DNA from: Nymphaea colorata
Lineage: Eukaryota; Streptophyta; Magnoliopsida; Nymphaeales; Nymphaeaceae
NCBI RefSeq assembly: GCF_008831285.2
Contig: NC_045143.1
Span: 14,347,151 to 14,411,150 of the forward strand
Length of the DNA: 64,000 nt
Direction of reading: 5' to 3'
Below, one piece after another: positions 33,003-46,293 of this stretch. The translations under genes and the position numbers were made by a program. The notes under the pieces are model-generated. The model made no database searches. It saw only the letters and a list, made by a program, of their open reading frames with translations, and was not told where the DNA came from. The number at the start of each line of letters is the position of its first letter. The stretch's first letter is position 1.

Positions 33003-34783
33003 TCATCTCAATTTTTTTTTTGATTTTTCAGCTTTATAGGACTCCATACATAGTCAATAAAGTTGAATTAAAGTGCTTTTTTAGGATGCAAATCTAAGTA
33101 ACATATGAAACTATTAAATGCAAACTGTTAAACTCAAATGAATTTCACAAAAAAGAGACCTCAACAAACTAAAAAATGGAATGGAAAAAATAACTAGTCT
33201 AATTCATGGGCATTATTATAGAGGTCACAACATGACACGTTTACTAATGCAAATACAAGTACAAAGTTCTAAACATAGCTGGTACTGAAAAACCCAGCCA
33301 ATGTATATCCAATATATATATATAAGAAATAGCACAAAAAGAAAAGAGTGTGTGACTTCTTGTAAAAAAAATGAAGATTTTGTCTATTGAATGCACATAC
33401 TCTATGAAACTGTTAAAAGAGACAAGAACAAAAAATTCATAAATAAACAAGAATAATAAGACAATGCCTCAAAATCTCAATAAAGGCTCACTAAAATATC
33501 AGTCAATATCGTTTCAGCTGATAAGTTATTGACTAACATGATTTATACAACTTAAATCCTTAACATCAGGAAACTTGTGTATAACAGATTGAAATAAATC
33601 TAAAAGATAAAGATAAAATATTACCTGGCTATAAGATTTTAACTAACAAATCTATATTGATTATTTCCTCCACAAAAAAAATCTTTCCGATTCTAAAGAA
33701 AAATAATCTTAGATCTTTTCATCAAACAGATGGACCAAAACTTAGCCAAAGCGTCTCTCTATCTCATTGTGAAAGTCATGTACGTGCACCTTCAAACCTC
33801 AGTAAAAGATTTACATATTATATTAATGAGGAAGCCCATGAAAATCAACAAACAAGAAAATAAGGATCATAATTTACCATATTTTAGTTTAAAGTTGCAA
33901 AAAATCCTCTAGATCCAATACGAAATGAGCATGATAGGCAAGCGTATCAACTATTGGGGAGTCCTGATGATCATAATTAATGAGGATAACATTGCTGGAT
34001 TTATGGTGTTTTGCTAAGATGCCTAGTTGGGAAAACTCAGAACACTAACTGACCACAAACAAATGCTTGCCATTGATATACACTGTTCAAGAATCACGGT
34101 GGGTTCCTCTCAAATTCTACAGTTTGTTGAAAGTTATCCTCCCCATTAGATCAAAATCAAGCTTCAACATTCGTTAAGAAAGAAGCATATAGATAAGAAT
34201 AAATTTCAACATAGATTCAGTGACCTACTACATCCAACATTGACCTTATGTACACCTCCCTTCCAAGAAACTTTGCTCTATTACAACAATCTCTATTTAT
34301 ATGTTGTAGGCCATGTCACAAAAGTACATTCATGCAAAAGACAATAACGTCTAAGTAACATATGGTATGCTATACAACCCTAAATGTTTTAAAAGGATTT
34401 CCAGGGTGTATCAGTGAGATGATTGTACTGTGCTACATTACAACGAACAAACTGCATTCGTGCAACTTGAGAACCTTTCAACTACTTGAAAACTAGCAGC
34501 CAGGAAGAAGTGGTTTACAATCATTTTGACCAATTTCTAGGTTAAAAGGGATCACCTTAAACCTAAAACAGAAAACAACCTCAGTTCCTTCATCTTCTAT
34601 CATTTCCCCAAATGTTTGTGCAATTTTCATGAATTTTCACAGGTCAGATTTAGTACTTGGATGCACATCATAGATACATATAATTTTTTCTGCACCTACC
34701 AACTAGAGAAGATAGTGGCTCAAGAACAAGATGAAGGGGTGGGTGGGGGGGGGGGGGGGGTTGGGAACCTGCAAGTTGTTCAT

Positions 34784-34829
<46 letters not shown>

Positions 34830-37589
34830 GGGATACGGGGTGGGAGACTATAGAAGAAGATGCTTGCTTGCCTATGTCTTGGGTGAGGGGCGAAAAGTAG
34901 AGAGAGGAAGAAGGATGGAAGAGTGGTGAAAAAGAAATAAAAAGGAGTGTTCAGTTTTTTGCACCAAGGCTTCTTCCCTTGTGAATCATAGAACCATGCA
35001 TTGAAGTGCAACCTCCCTCGATTGGATCTGACATCCATGAATTTTAGTAAGAATGGAGATTTTAAAACCATGTACTTACTTTTTCACGTTTGTGAAAAAG
35101 TCGAATCTCTTCCAAGATCCGACCCTTAGATCTGAAATCAACAACAATCATGCGAAACCTAAAACTATATCTTTGTTGAATCTTGTAATAGTACATCTTT
35201 TTTATTAGGTTTGTCCAAATGATTGAGTTGGTAATCAGATAATACCAATTCACTCACATTTTTATTTTGGACTCATATTTATGGAATATGTACCAAATTT
35301 GAGTTAATAGGATTGTCACATTTTAGTTCTTTTTCTTTTTAAATGGAATGCAAATGGCAAAACATCATAAATTTAGACAGAGTTATGCTCTTAGGGGTTG
35401 ATGGCTTGTTTTGGGACTTGGGTGGCTATTGGCACCACCATTTACAGTCTAGGGAGCAGCACCCATACTGTTTACGCCCCTACGAACTTGACCAGTTGTG
35501 CTACACCCCTACCAGCTTGACCAGTCTAGGGAGTAGCATTGTGCATGGAGTATGAGACCAAAGTTCATTATTTCCCCAAATGTATATCCACAAGTCATTG
35601 TAAATTTTCATGTAGGTAGGAGAGGCAATAGCTAGGTGAGGAGTACTGTGAACTGTCAACAAAGGGCATGGAATGATCAACTATAAAAATGTTGAGGAGA
35701 TATAAATCTCACAGATAGGAGAGGTGAACAAGAACATGTTGTCTACCTTACAAGTGGAGGATAGTGCTAGAACATATACCTTTGAATACAAATCTAATAA
35801 TAGTGAGACATTTTAGATGGAAAAAGAGCTTTTCAGTGCACATGACACATAAATTATACACTCAAAAAGCAATTTTGATGAAGCCTTCATGCAGCTTACA
35901 TGAAGCAAATAAAGATGAGCTAGAGACTCCTCTAGATTGCCGTAGAAATGAAATGGAGTAGGAGCTTAAGGAACCTGAAGAGATGAAATTATGTAAGAAA
36001 AACTTCAAGTGTAATCCAACCCAAGGCTAGATGTAAGGGGGGTGTAATCCAACTAAGGATGATGCATATGTCTGAGGAGAGGGTGAAGTTAACGAGAGGA
36101 AAGAAATGACATGGAAAGTGAGGAAAAATAATTTTAAAGTGCAAGGAAGTAAGTGTTGTTTAAGAAGAGGCTTGGAAATCTGCCTCTTCCAAAGGAAGTT
36201 CTACTGGAGCTTGAATCTGAGACAAATGTCCTTGGGGATTAGCTAGAGCAATATCTAGCTGCCAAAAAGATGATATAGAATGCAATAAAGATAGTATGCT
36301 TCGACCCTGCAATCTATATTTGGAAGGCATGAAATGCATGGGTGGTGAAAAGAATGGGAATAGGAAAATGCTATACTACTTTATGATGTAAGACAATGTT
36401 TCAAACCAATAGCTCGATTCAACCATTGCATTATAATATATGACAAGGTCGGGTCTGAATGTAGGTTTCCCTAAGGAGTCATGACAACTCAATAACCTCT
36501 GCCAGCTCGCTGCTTCAAGCAAATGAAGTAGGCTAAAATAGGTCCATGCCTCATCTGCCCCACTGACCCAAACCCAACCCTCATCTTACGGTTTGGACAT
36601 CACTACTTCTCAAAGTCATTCTCTACCTCTAGTCACTTTTAAGTTCTAGGTTGGCCCAACGGCTCTTGTTGATGCTAGTGCTAGATCCATACTGCAAATT
36701 GGCTATGATACTTAACATTCATTGCCAATTTTATCATTTCCCTTTTCCTAAACTAGCGCAAGGGGTTTCCAATAGGTTCCATTCCATGAGCAGCAAAATG
36801 ATGAGCAGCAAAATGTGTTGGTTGCAACAATGCCCTAGAAACGACCAATTATTCAGCTGGCTCTAACCTCCACAAGACATGGGTGTCTATATATATCGCA
36901 ACCTCCTCTTCGGCTCCATGTTGCCAGCTAGTGGAATCAACACCAACCATCAATTTTATGTCACTAGCATTTGAATTATATTTTGTTCACCCAATTTTGT
37001 TGATAGACAATTTTCAATATGTAACAACTTCATTTCAATTGAGTCCACAGTTTCATACATCAGAAGATATTTTCAACCATATGTTGAATATCATCTTGCA
37101 TGTTTGTGATCACACTTAGCAATCACATCATCAACTCTCCGCGTACCCGAATGTGCATTTACTTGTGTTTTTTTCTATTGCTTTTGCCATAATTGGATCA
37201 TTCTTCAAACCTTTACTCATTATTGAAGACAGAGGAAGTACATGAATCTGATACCAATCTGATGCAAAGATTAGAAGTTTTTTCTTTTTCATTCCTATGT
37301 TAAAGCCAAAACTGAACGTAAGAAACTAAAAAAATGCAATAACAAAACATAAATAACAATAAAAGAGAATGGTAATACAAACAATGATTATAGTTTCCTT
37401 AAACTGATGGTTGACCATACGAGTGTTAAGATCCATTGTATAGGCTAAAAGTATATCCACATATTTAGATCCAAAATAAAAATTAAGTAAATCCAAAATC
37501 TCAATTCCCACTATCACTTTGCATCAAGATTCAAGTATGGAATGCTCAAGGGAAATTTAGCCCCAAATTCTAGGTTACAACTCTTTCTC
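33003..37589. other. Long non-coding spacer
   Basis: No gene is supported. It holds a 16-base G run (34,745-34,760) next to a (GA)n run (34,785-34,826); small direct repeats at 35,447-35,541; and a 14-bp tandem AGCAGCAAAATGATG duplication near 36,790-36,815. Confidence 0.45.
34745..34826. repeat. Poly-G run and (GA)n microsatellite
   Basis: Sixteen G residues in a row (34,745-34,760), then after 24 bases a pure GA dinucleotide run of about 42 bases (34,785-34,826). Such runs are length-unstable and error-prone in assembly. Confidence 0.9.
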
Positions 37590-39900
37590 CAATATGTGGG
37601 TTGAAAGAAATTGGCTAAAAATCTGGATGTTGTGGAAATCATATGATCTTGAGGTAGTGAGTTATGAAATAAAACTTCATTTGGTCATCATGCACACAAA
37701 GGATGTGAGATTTGGTAAGGACTTCAAAATGTTTGGAGTATACTTTGACCCTAATTTTAGGAGAAGGTTACTGTTTGCAGATCTAATTGCTGACCTTTCA
37801 TATTGTACTAATAGCCCTTTCTTTTGTATGAGAATTTTAATGTTGTGTGCCTTAGAAAAAGATAAGGATAGCTCCAAGTTTATGAGCCTACTTACCTTTT
37901 TTATAGTTTATTGTAGGCAATAAATTCATGGAAGTGTGTGATCTTAATTGGAAATACACTTGGTTCAATAATAAGGAAGACAAGGAAAATGTTGAGCAAG
38001 TTAGATTGGTGTCTCATCTCGTCCAGCCTAGTGGATGACAAACAACAATTATGGAGCTTGGAGGTACTTCCTAGATTCATGTCTAACCATAACTCCATTG
38101 TCGTTGAGATTAAGAAAGACCACTTGCTTACAAGAGGCAAATATGTCTTTAGATTCTACAATTCTTGGAGAAAAATGGATGACTGTAGGGATATTGTTCT
38201 TAGTTTTGAAAAATATGGCCAAGAGATTGTGCCATTATTAGACAACTTGCTAAGCTAGAGGAGGTGATAAGAGGACTCAAGGACTGGAGCCTTAAGGGTC
38301 TTAATGACCCATGAAGATGATAGAGAAACTTATGATGTAGATTGGGTAGTCTAAGGAAGAGGCGAAAGCAAAAATCGTGCAGTGATGAGATCAGAAAATT
38401 GGTTGAAAAGGAAACCACAAGAATGTTAAGATCAGAAGTGGACGAGTGGAGGTATAAATGTAGAATTAGATGGCTATAAGATGGAGGTTTTAATACAAAG
38501 TTCTTTCATGCAATGACAAAGAAAAGAGGAAGAATAGTATCACCACAATCATAGATAAGGGTAGATGAGCTGAGGAAATAGATGAGACCTTTGAGGTCAA
38601 TACCATCTATTTCTATAGTCTTTTGGATGATCAGTCATTAGGACGGTTGCCTGGAGTCATTGAATCAAAGTCATTGGTCAAGTAGGTGGAGAAGAGTAGG
38701 CTAATGGCTTTGATGTCGATGGAAGATATTGAATGAGTTGAATGGGCTTCATACATGCAAAAAAGAAACAATACGATTGTGGATGAGTTTAATTTACCAG
38801 GATTATTGGAACATTGTGAAGGTGATTATCAACAAAATGATAAAAAAAAATTCTTTGAGATGGGCTATATCATCAAAAGCATCACTCAAATTCATATTAT
38901 GCTCATTCTGAAAAAGGCTAGAGTTTCAAATATGAACAAGTTTAGACCAATTTCTATCTACAATGTCATAAAATTTATTACTAGAATTTTGATGAGAAGA
39001 TTTCTCATAGTGTTGATCTACATTCTATTAAAAAATTAAAATGCATAGAAGGCTGGTGCATTTAAGATGGCATATTACTTAGTCATGAAGTTGTCATGGT
39101 TTGAAGAGTAGAAAGGCTGAGGCTGCATACATCAAAATCAGTCTTAGTAAAATATATAATCATGTTGATCAAGAGTTCTAAGAGAGGACCTTGAACATGT
39201 TGGTTGTGGGGAAGATTGAATCAGTAGAATAGTGTCTATTGCCACCTCAATATCCATGGGCATATTGATTAATGGGCACAAGGGAGCATGGTTCTCACCT
39301 AAAAGAGACATAGAACAAGGCTGCGCTCTTTCTCCAACCTCTTTATTATGGTTATGAAAATTCTCACATGAAGCATAGATATGAAAGTCCAAGAAGACCA
39401 AATTAGAATTGCCAACTTGAGGGATAAAGTTAACATAATCTGTTATATGTTTATGCAATTGATATTGTTTTTTTATGAAAGAAGAATGAATTTTATTAAA
39501 ATTTTAAGGCAAACATCTCAAAATTATGGAAGAACGAGTGGGTCAGGTGAACGTGGAAAAGATCTAGATACATTTCTTCAACATAATGGAAAAAGGGAGG
39601 AGCTTGCCACTACTTGGCGTGCTTTTTCAGATTGACAAATGTATGACAAATGTATGCTGATTTCTTATTTTGGATGACGAATAGAAAAGTGGTTGGAATA
39701 TGTTTTACTACAACGAATAGAAAAGTGGTAGGAGACATGGTAGAAAGGTTAAGGATGGCAGAGAACCAAAAGTTACATTGGTTCACTGCAAAGAATGATT
39801 GTTGAACTACAAGTAGAAAGGAAATGAATGGCTAACAATAGAGAATTGGTAGATTCCAGCTTTGTTTTTATGGATTTGACATGTGATACCAATAGTTGGC
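37590..39900 (+). mobile_element. L1-type LINE ORF2 relic
   Basis: The order of pieces is endonuclease then reverse transcriptase. Endonuclease: KMFGVYFDPNFRRRLLFADL (from about 37,727), FMEVCDLNWKYTWFNNKED (about 37,927), LSKLDWCLISSSLVD and LPRFMSNHNSIVVEIKK (37,990-38,117). Connector: YVFRFYNSW (about 38,140). RT: IMLILKKARVSNMNKFRPIS and YNVIKFITRILMRRF (38,898-39,005), then LSKIYNHVDQEFL (about 39,143) equivalent to the LSKAYDRVxWxFL motif, and a degraded catalytic-loop area near 39,455. Many stops and frameshifts. It would have copied itself by target-primed reverse transcription; no poly-A tail or target duplication was identified. Confidence 0.75.
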
Positions 39901-42259
39901 TATACATTCATATAATGACTTGGAGTAAATACATGAAGCTAGGAGTAGTAGGGGTGGTTAAGGACTGTGATGACCATTATAGGTTCGTGTTAGTAGCTGG
40001 GATGGAATTGATAACCATTGGAATGATGATTGGGTACCAAAGAGATTCTCACAAGTAGTAATTGAGAAGCCTATGCAATATGGATGCATCATGATTCAAG
40101 CAAACAGTAAATGGAGAATGTCTACTAAGGGAGGGTAAGGGAATGGTCCATCAAATGGAGTGGATGAGTGAAGAATTTACTTCAAAAAAAGCTGGTTTGT
40201 TCCAAAGTCACAAATCTTGTCACTGTAATCCACACCAGATGCTTCTAAATATTGGGCGCCAGTTATTGAAAGATCGACAGTCCTTTTTGGAACTTAGTGT
40301 TATGGTGCAGGACTACAATCATGGTCCACATTCTTTGTTGGACATAATTCTTAATTTTTGATGAACAAATGTGTAGGGGTTTCCAATCTTCGATACTGTG
40401 TCCCACAAATTAAATCCATACTTGGATTAATTGAAAGAATCAAGTTCAAAATGAAAGCATATTAACTTTAGTAGTTATCAATAGATAGCTAAAAGTTTTT
40501 GACATTATGCACTACGTACAAACTAATATCTACTAATGACTCATTATCACAAAACAAATTATGATTTTGATCATTTACTAAATTTATTTTTGTATTTATC
40601 TTCTTCAATTTTCAGATTTCAAAAAAATTCAAAACCAGATATTTAATATTGTCAAGTTTGTTTAGAGAACGAATTAATTTAAGATCATCCTTTTCAGTAT
40701 ATTATAAATTGAAAGGTAGCATCATTATGTTATAGTAAAAGACAAAAAAAGAGGTGTACCTTTACCATATTCAATTCATCTGATGTTAACATATTTGGTT
40801 TCAAATTTGGATTTTAATATAAATGAAATTTTTTTGTACCATATCCAAGTCCAACTATTAAATTCATCATAGGATCTGATCTGCAATCCAATTTCAAGTC
40901 ACAATTGAACCTGTTTGGAAATCATATTTATTGGATACTAATTCTTAAATAATTGATCCCAATATGAAATATGCTTTTGATGCTAATTTTGTAATAATTG
41001 AATCTACATTTTGAATCCAAAATATCTGGCATATAGTTAAATTTAAGAATGAAAAATAAGAATCTAAGCAAAATAGTTTATATGAAATAAAATGGAGGAA
41101 ATGAAAAAAATAAATGGTAAGCAAATAAAAGTAAAAAAATGATAAGTGGAAGCTCTTTTACCATTCCATCATCAAAAAGGAAAAATGTGCTAACCAATTC
41201 TATGCCTCCATTCTTATGTCTTTGTATTAATATCATTCTTCATATCTCATATCCTACACATCCTAAGGCTTAAATGGATGCTCGTGGTAGAGTGCCAAAG
41301 TAATGCTCCTATGTTCCTATTCTACATCTGTCCCATAGAAATGAAATATGCCATGGTTGGTAGTTTCGAGAATGGTAAATTTTCCAAAACAATAATTAGA
41401 ATATAGTAAAAAAAATTGAAAAGTAACCACATTTCACTTAAGTTACTTTTGTATATGTGCCTCACAAAATTCTGCTACATACTAGTAGCAAGTAGGGATA
41501 CTTAAGAAGGTAAGTACATGTAATACAAATCCTTCCATTGTTGCCTCAAGGGCAATATTACAACCGAACAGCAAAAAGGTTCACATCAAACGGGGCTGTG
41601 TTTCAAATCCTATGATCGCTGCCACCCTCTAGTGCATTATTCCTCTGGACTGCTAATGGTGGCAAAAATGATACTTGTATGAAGCAAGTCATAACCATGG
41701 AAGTGTAAGGCCATTGATCATAGAGATTTTACGTCGAAGGTGGATTCCTTAAGTGACTATTTTAAAAATTCTTTCCACCTTTTTCCATTGAGAACAAGAC
41801 CAGCTTTGGTGGAGTTAAAAGTTACATTATATTATTTACTCTTTACTCAAAGAAAATGTAAATCTTTCAATTGAAAATGGTAAAGTTCATTAATAAATGT
41901 CACTACACTAAATATAACTGGCCAACAATACATATAATTAGTAATTTTCTTCATGAGTCAATCACGTTAGCACCATATTGAAGACAAATGTGACCAAACT
42001 AACTTACATTATATAAATGATAAGTGTACTTAGACAAACAACTTCAACTCATACAAATATAAGTTTCTATTGATATAAAGAAAGCACATAAGTGTATAAA
42101 GAATTATACATATAGTTTATCAATCCATTTCAGTGTCCATGAATACAAATTGTGCTAGATTGGCAAATGATAGCAAACTACTAAGGAATGTAAATAAACA
42201 TAAGAAAGTTATGAATTAATTGCCTTCGTTGTGATGTTGGAATCAATCATGCATATGTA
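39901..42259. other. Non-coding spacer
   Basis: AT-rich, with no coding signal or repeat with definable edges. Confidence 0.4.
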
Positions 42260-43100
42260 TTAAAGCTTCTATTGTTTTATCACCTAATTGACTTCCATAT
42301 GAACAAAAAATATGCCATCATATACTAAATATTGATTTTTGATACAAAAATTGTTATAAGGATAGTTAAAATATCATATTTCATTTTACGTAGCCTCAGT
42401 TTTTTAGGTGAAACAACTTTCCACCTTATCAAAATATCAGTTGGATTGTCCTTTGGATGAATAGAATTTTCTTTTTGCAACTTCAAATTTGATTTAGTTT
42501 GTTGATTTTGTGATTTTTTAAGAGAATTATTTAACATACTATTTCTAAGCTTCTCATGAGAAAAAAGGCTCAACTGAAGAAGTGATATTAGACGCATTAC
42601 TATTTTATCAACATCAACATTATAACTAGTAGACTATACATTCAATAAATATATAGCTTTATACTCACCACAAAGTTCATAAAGATAGTTTTTAGTCATA
42701 GAGGAGTATTTATCTATTTCATTTTTATAAAATTGTCTACATTAAAATTTAGTTACATCATTTTGCAATGAGGATAAAGACCACACTCCCATACTCAGGC
42801 ATTTCAAATCACATTTAAATTTTTCTTAATGGTGTTCTAGTTTACCTTTCATTATTCATATAATCGTAATAGGTAGCAATAACACCAATGGTATTTATTT
42901 TGTGATGAGAAGTACATTTGATGTAATCTAGAAAAGTTCTCTACATCAGCTCTGCTGACTTTGTGGTGAAGACCATTACTGACAATGTGTTGGTTGTGTA
43001 TATAGGTCAATAGGGGTGATAATACCAGCCACATGTCCCCCACTGTAAACTTATACCTTGTCAATTAATTTCTGCAATTTCAAAAATGATAATCCCCAAT
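42260..43100 (-). pseudogene. hAT transposase C-terminal relic
   Basis: On the minus strand, 42,597-42,325 includes NPTDILIRWKVVSPKKLRL followed by RKMKYDILTILITIFVSKINI, which follows the hAT dimerisation region (DxLxWWKxxxxxxPxLSxMAxDILAIPxSTVASE) position by position but has lost most diagnostic residues. Upstream pieces toward 43,060 (FYKNEIDKYSSMTKNYLYEL) fit the helical region before it. Several stops. The RNase-H-like catalytic part and the N-terminal zinc finger are not seen. Confidence 0.5.
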
Positions 43101-44861
43101 CCATATGAAATTTTGAGGTGTCTTTTTAGCCAAAGTAATATCTCTACTTGAAGAAACAAAGTCCTAGTATTTTTGGGTCTTAGTTTGGATCCTCAAGTCT
43201 TATCTTAAATAATGTGATCCAGTTACAAATTTGTAACTAACAAGCTATTGTATATTTTTCTCTTCTCTTTTTCTTCATAAGAAACTGCAATTACATGAAC
43301 AAAAGTCACTTTAAGTCTTGCTCATGGATAATTAACATAGCTTGGGTGAATGCCCCAATTAAAAAAATTGTTGTTTGTGAAACAAACAACTGTTCTTTAA
43401 CGTATCAAATATCTTGTACTTCACCAAATTTAATCTGCATTCATGCTGATTAACAAGAATAACTTTTTGTTTGGAAGCATAATAGGCAAACCCATTCTCC
43501 ACATTTAATTTGGGGTTATTGTTATTGGGTGATCATGATTAATTAATGGAAAAAAGATCAGTTATCTAGACAGATAGACTAAGATAATTAATAAAAAATG
43601 AAGAAAAAACATTATTACTCATTAGAATTATGTCTTAATTATAGTACATCTCTGAATGTTTGCTAACAAAAACCATAAACCTAAAACTATAAATTGGAGG
43701 TTGCAATGAAATTCAAAGACTAGCAGGATCATTAGCTTGTGCCATCTACAACTTGTGCCATCTACAAAGATATGGTCAGCAAAAGCCAGCTGCCTTCAAT
43801 AATTGGGGAAACATCATGAAATTTTTTTGTTATGACAGCTTTGCCCATTGTCATGTGGTGCAGTTCTTGAAAAAAAAGAACAATGCGAATTTGTCCTCAT
43901 GGATGAAGAGAAGTGTTGAGAGGGGTTTGCTGAAATCATTACTATGCATGGAATGCTCCCAAGAGATGTGCACCCTCAGGGTGTTAAGAACCCATTTGGA
44001 AGTACACCAGCTTTAGTTTCTTGTACATGAATGTAGGTTTGGAAAAGAGACCACTTGGTTAGATATGCCAACCTCTATAGGCTAGAGATCTAAGACATTA
44101 ATTGTGAATGATGAAGTATACTTCACTTGAGATAACAACAAAGTATGCCAATTTTACACTCCCTGGATTCAGTCATAGAAGATGTGATTGCAAGTGTTGA
44201 TCACTAGTTTAAGGTCTAGGAGCTAATAGATAATGCTATAATTGAGAACATGTTCAACCAACAAACTTCCTATCAATATATTTTTGCACATCTTACTCTA
44301 TACAATGCCACAAATTTTGTTCTAGAAAAGATCTAATTAACAAAATTAAATATTGCCTTATCATAGAAAAATCTTAATAGATATATCAACATAAGACATT
44401 TATAAAAAGACAAAAAAAATTCCATCCCTCAACTTGGTATCTTGATACAAAATGACTTAAATTGGACTACTTGGATCTCAGTTCTATGAAAAAGGGCATT
44501 TAGATGTAACAAAAGTTATTGGTCATTTGGTACTATGTAATAGCTCTTCAACTTAACCTTAGCTTACAAGTTTTGTTGCAATTCTGCTAATTAGCTATTT
44601 CTTGTCTACTTAGTTCTTTTTGGTGCCAAACTTAAGTGACTAGATTTTCCTACATAGGGATATAATTTTTAGGATGTTTACAGAAATCTTAGGATGATGA
44701 TGTATATCTATGTTGTGTACACCAACCAAAACTTGAGGGTTTATTTCATAACTTTGTTTGCATATTCAATATTGTGCATGATTGAAGAAATTCAAAAATA
44801 TTACCATGATGTAGAAATATCATTTGACAGTGATATAACATAATAAGATTTTTTTTTATTT
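43101..44861. other. Non-coding spacer
   Basis: No recognisable gene. An open frame at 43,753-44,016 has no family features. CTTGTGCCATCTACAA is duplicated in tandem at about 43,736-43,767. Confidence 0.4.
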
Positions 44862-45120
44862 TTTTTAATGTTTACTTTCGGAAAATTCTTTATTGGCATA
44901 AAACTCTCAAGACCATACCATTATGCCTCCAAGGATTTGGCCTGCCCCAGAGCCTGGGCGAACCTATAGTACATCCTTCAAGTCAGATATTGTGCTTGCC
45001 ATTGTTTGCAGTCAAGAGGACTAATACACCATAGCTTAACAACAACTGTGAGATTCAAACTTTAGACACTTTAGGTGTGAGATGCCTTGCCACCTGGTTA
45101 CACTACACCCCTTGAGGCAA
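44862..45120 (-). mobile_element. tRNA-related SINE-like copy B
   Basis: On the minus strand the head GTGTAACCAGGTGGCAAGGC resembles a box A region and AGTTTGAATCTC a box B about 35 bases later. It is followed by GACTGCAAACAATGGCAAGC, AGGTTCGCCCAGG and a GCAGGCCAAATCC body, and ends in an A-rich tail (T-rich on the plus strand, 44,850-44,870). The body order matches copy A at 19,850-20,050. Promoter boxes plus A-rich tail fit a plant tRNA-derived SINE; target duplications were not resolved. Confidence 0.6.
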
Positions 45121-46059
45121 AATATTTTTACTTGTAGCAACAACTTTGCAAGGATACTATATCAGTTCCTCTCGAGGTGCTTGAGCCACTACATATTTGA
45201 TAATCTTAGGCAAATCTATTGAAGACACAATGTAAAATGATGTTACGCTATCAACTCCAAATTCCATAAAATAGCAAAAAAAAAGGGAAGGTAAGACGAA
45301 CATTTCATGCACTCAACAATCATGGACATAATAGTATTGAATAAAGTAGCCTTATTATTAGAGCACAATATCATAAACAAAGTAGGGCATTAGTAAGTAA
45401 AAGGGACAAACTCCGGCCTACAAGTTAAGTGTTTAACATGGTGCCTTTCTTTGAATGAAGCAAACATCACCATTCAAACTCTATTCATTCACATAGCAAC
45501 CAGAGCTAAGTTGGTTCACACGGAAGGATCATGCCATATGTGCTGAGTATGCACATATTTTAGAAATGGTTTTGAAAATGGACGTCAAACTTTTACATAG
45601 TTTCTCAAAATATAAGATATTTAATAATGAGCATATGTTAACAAGCAAAATATTGTGTTACACAAAATACAAGATATTATTTGTTTAGTTACACATGTTA
45701 GAGTTTTTTCAAGCTGGAAACACATTCCACTTATGTATCCTAAAAAATCAGTTGTATTGATAATGAAATCATGGGCATGGTATTCTTGATATTTCGAAAG
45801 AATGTCTTTGTAGTTTTCAACAGATAATTCCATCATTCTTTCCTTCTCAAGCTTCAATTTTTCCATTACACTAATGTCAAAAGAATGAAAGACAAAAATC
45901 ATTGTCGTTCAACATGAAGCCTTCATCCATTGTCTCCCATTTCTTTTAACTTGTTAACGAGAGGGAGTTCCTATTATTCTTGAAATGACAAATACAAATA
46001 GATCCATTTTCTAAGATGTACATGTTTTTCCATTGATACAATTTCTTTTTAGATCCTTG
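45121..46059. other. Non-coding spacer
   Basis: A minus-strand frame at 45,621-45,902 has a short charged helical piece (EKLKLEKERMMELSVENY), but I cannot assign it. Nothing else codes. Confidence 0.35.
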
Positions 46060-46117
46060 ATTTGCATATAGTGTTAGAAGGAAAGATTCCTTTCCATCTT
46101 TGATGAATTTGACCATC

Positions 46118-46293
46118 GCATGCTAACTTTTTCCCTTATTACTAACACTCCCCTCAAACCAATCTCCTCAAGTTTGAGTTTGGATCTAAAAAATTTGAAT
46201 TTAGGTCTAACGATTTGCATTGCATGCTGCTTTTTTTTTATTACTAGCACTCCCCTCAAAATTGTGTTTGGATCTAAAGAAGGTAAATTTAGT
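46118..46293. repeat. 104-bp tandem duplication at the copia relic's 3' side
   Basis: GCATGCT...TTATTACTA.CACTCCCCTCAAA starts at 46,118 and again at 46,222, with GTTTGGATCTAAA in both. The second unit is shorter because of internal deletions. Confidence 0.75.

Noticed and set aside
34616-35071. Frames of about 94 and 122 codons on opposite strands
   Set aside because: Driven by the poly-G and GA microsatellites (Gly and Arg-Glu repeats).
43753-44016. 87-codon frame with two CxxC-like pairs
   Set aside because: No match to any zinc-finger or repeat family that I know; neighbouring sequence non-coding.
45621-45902. Minus-strand frame with a charged helix
   Set aside because: Only one helical stretch is gene-like; the rest is AT-driven Cys/Ile text with no family pattern.
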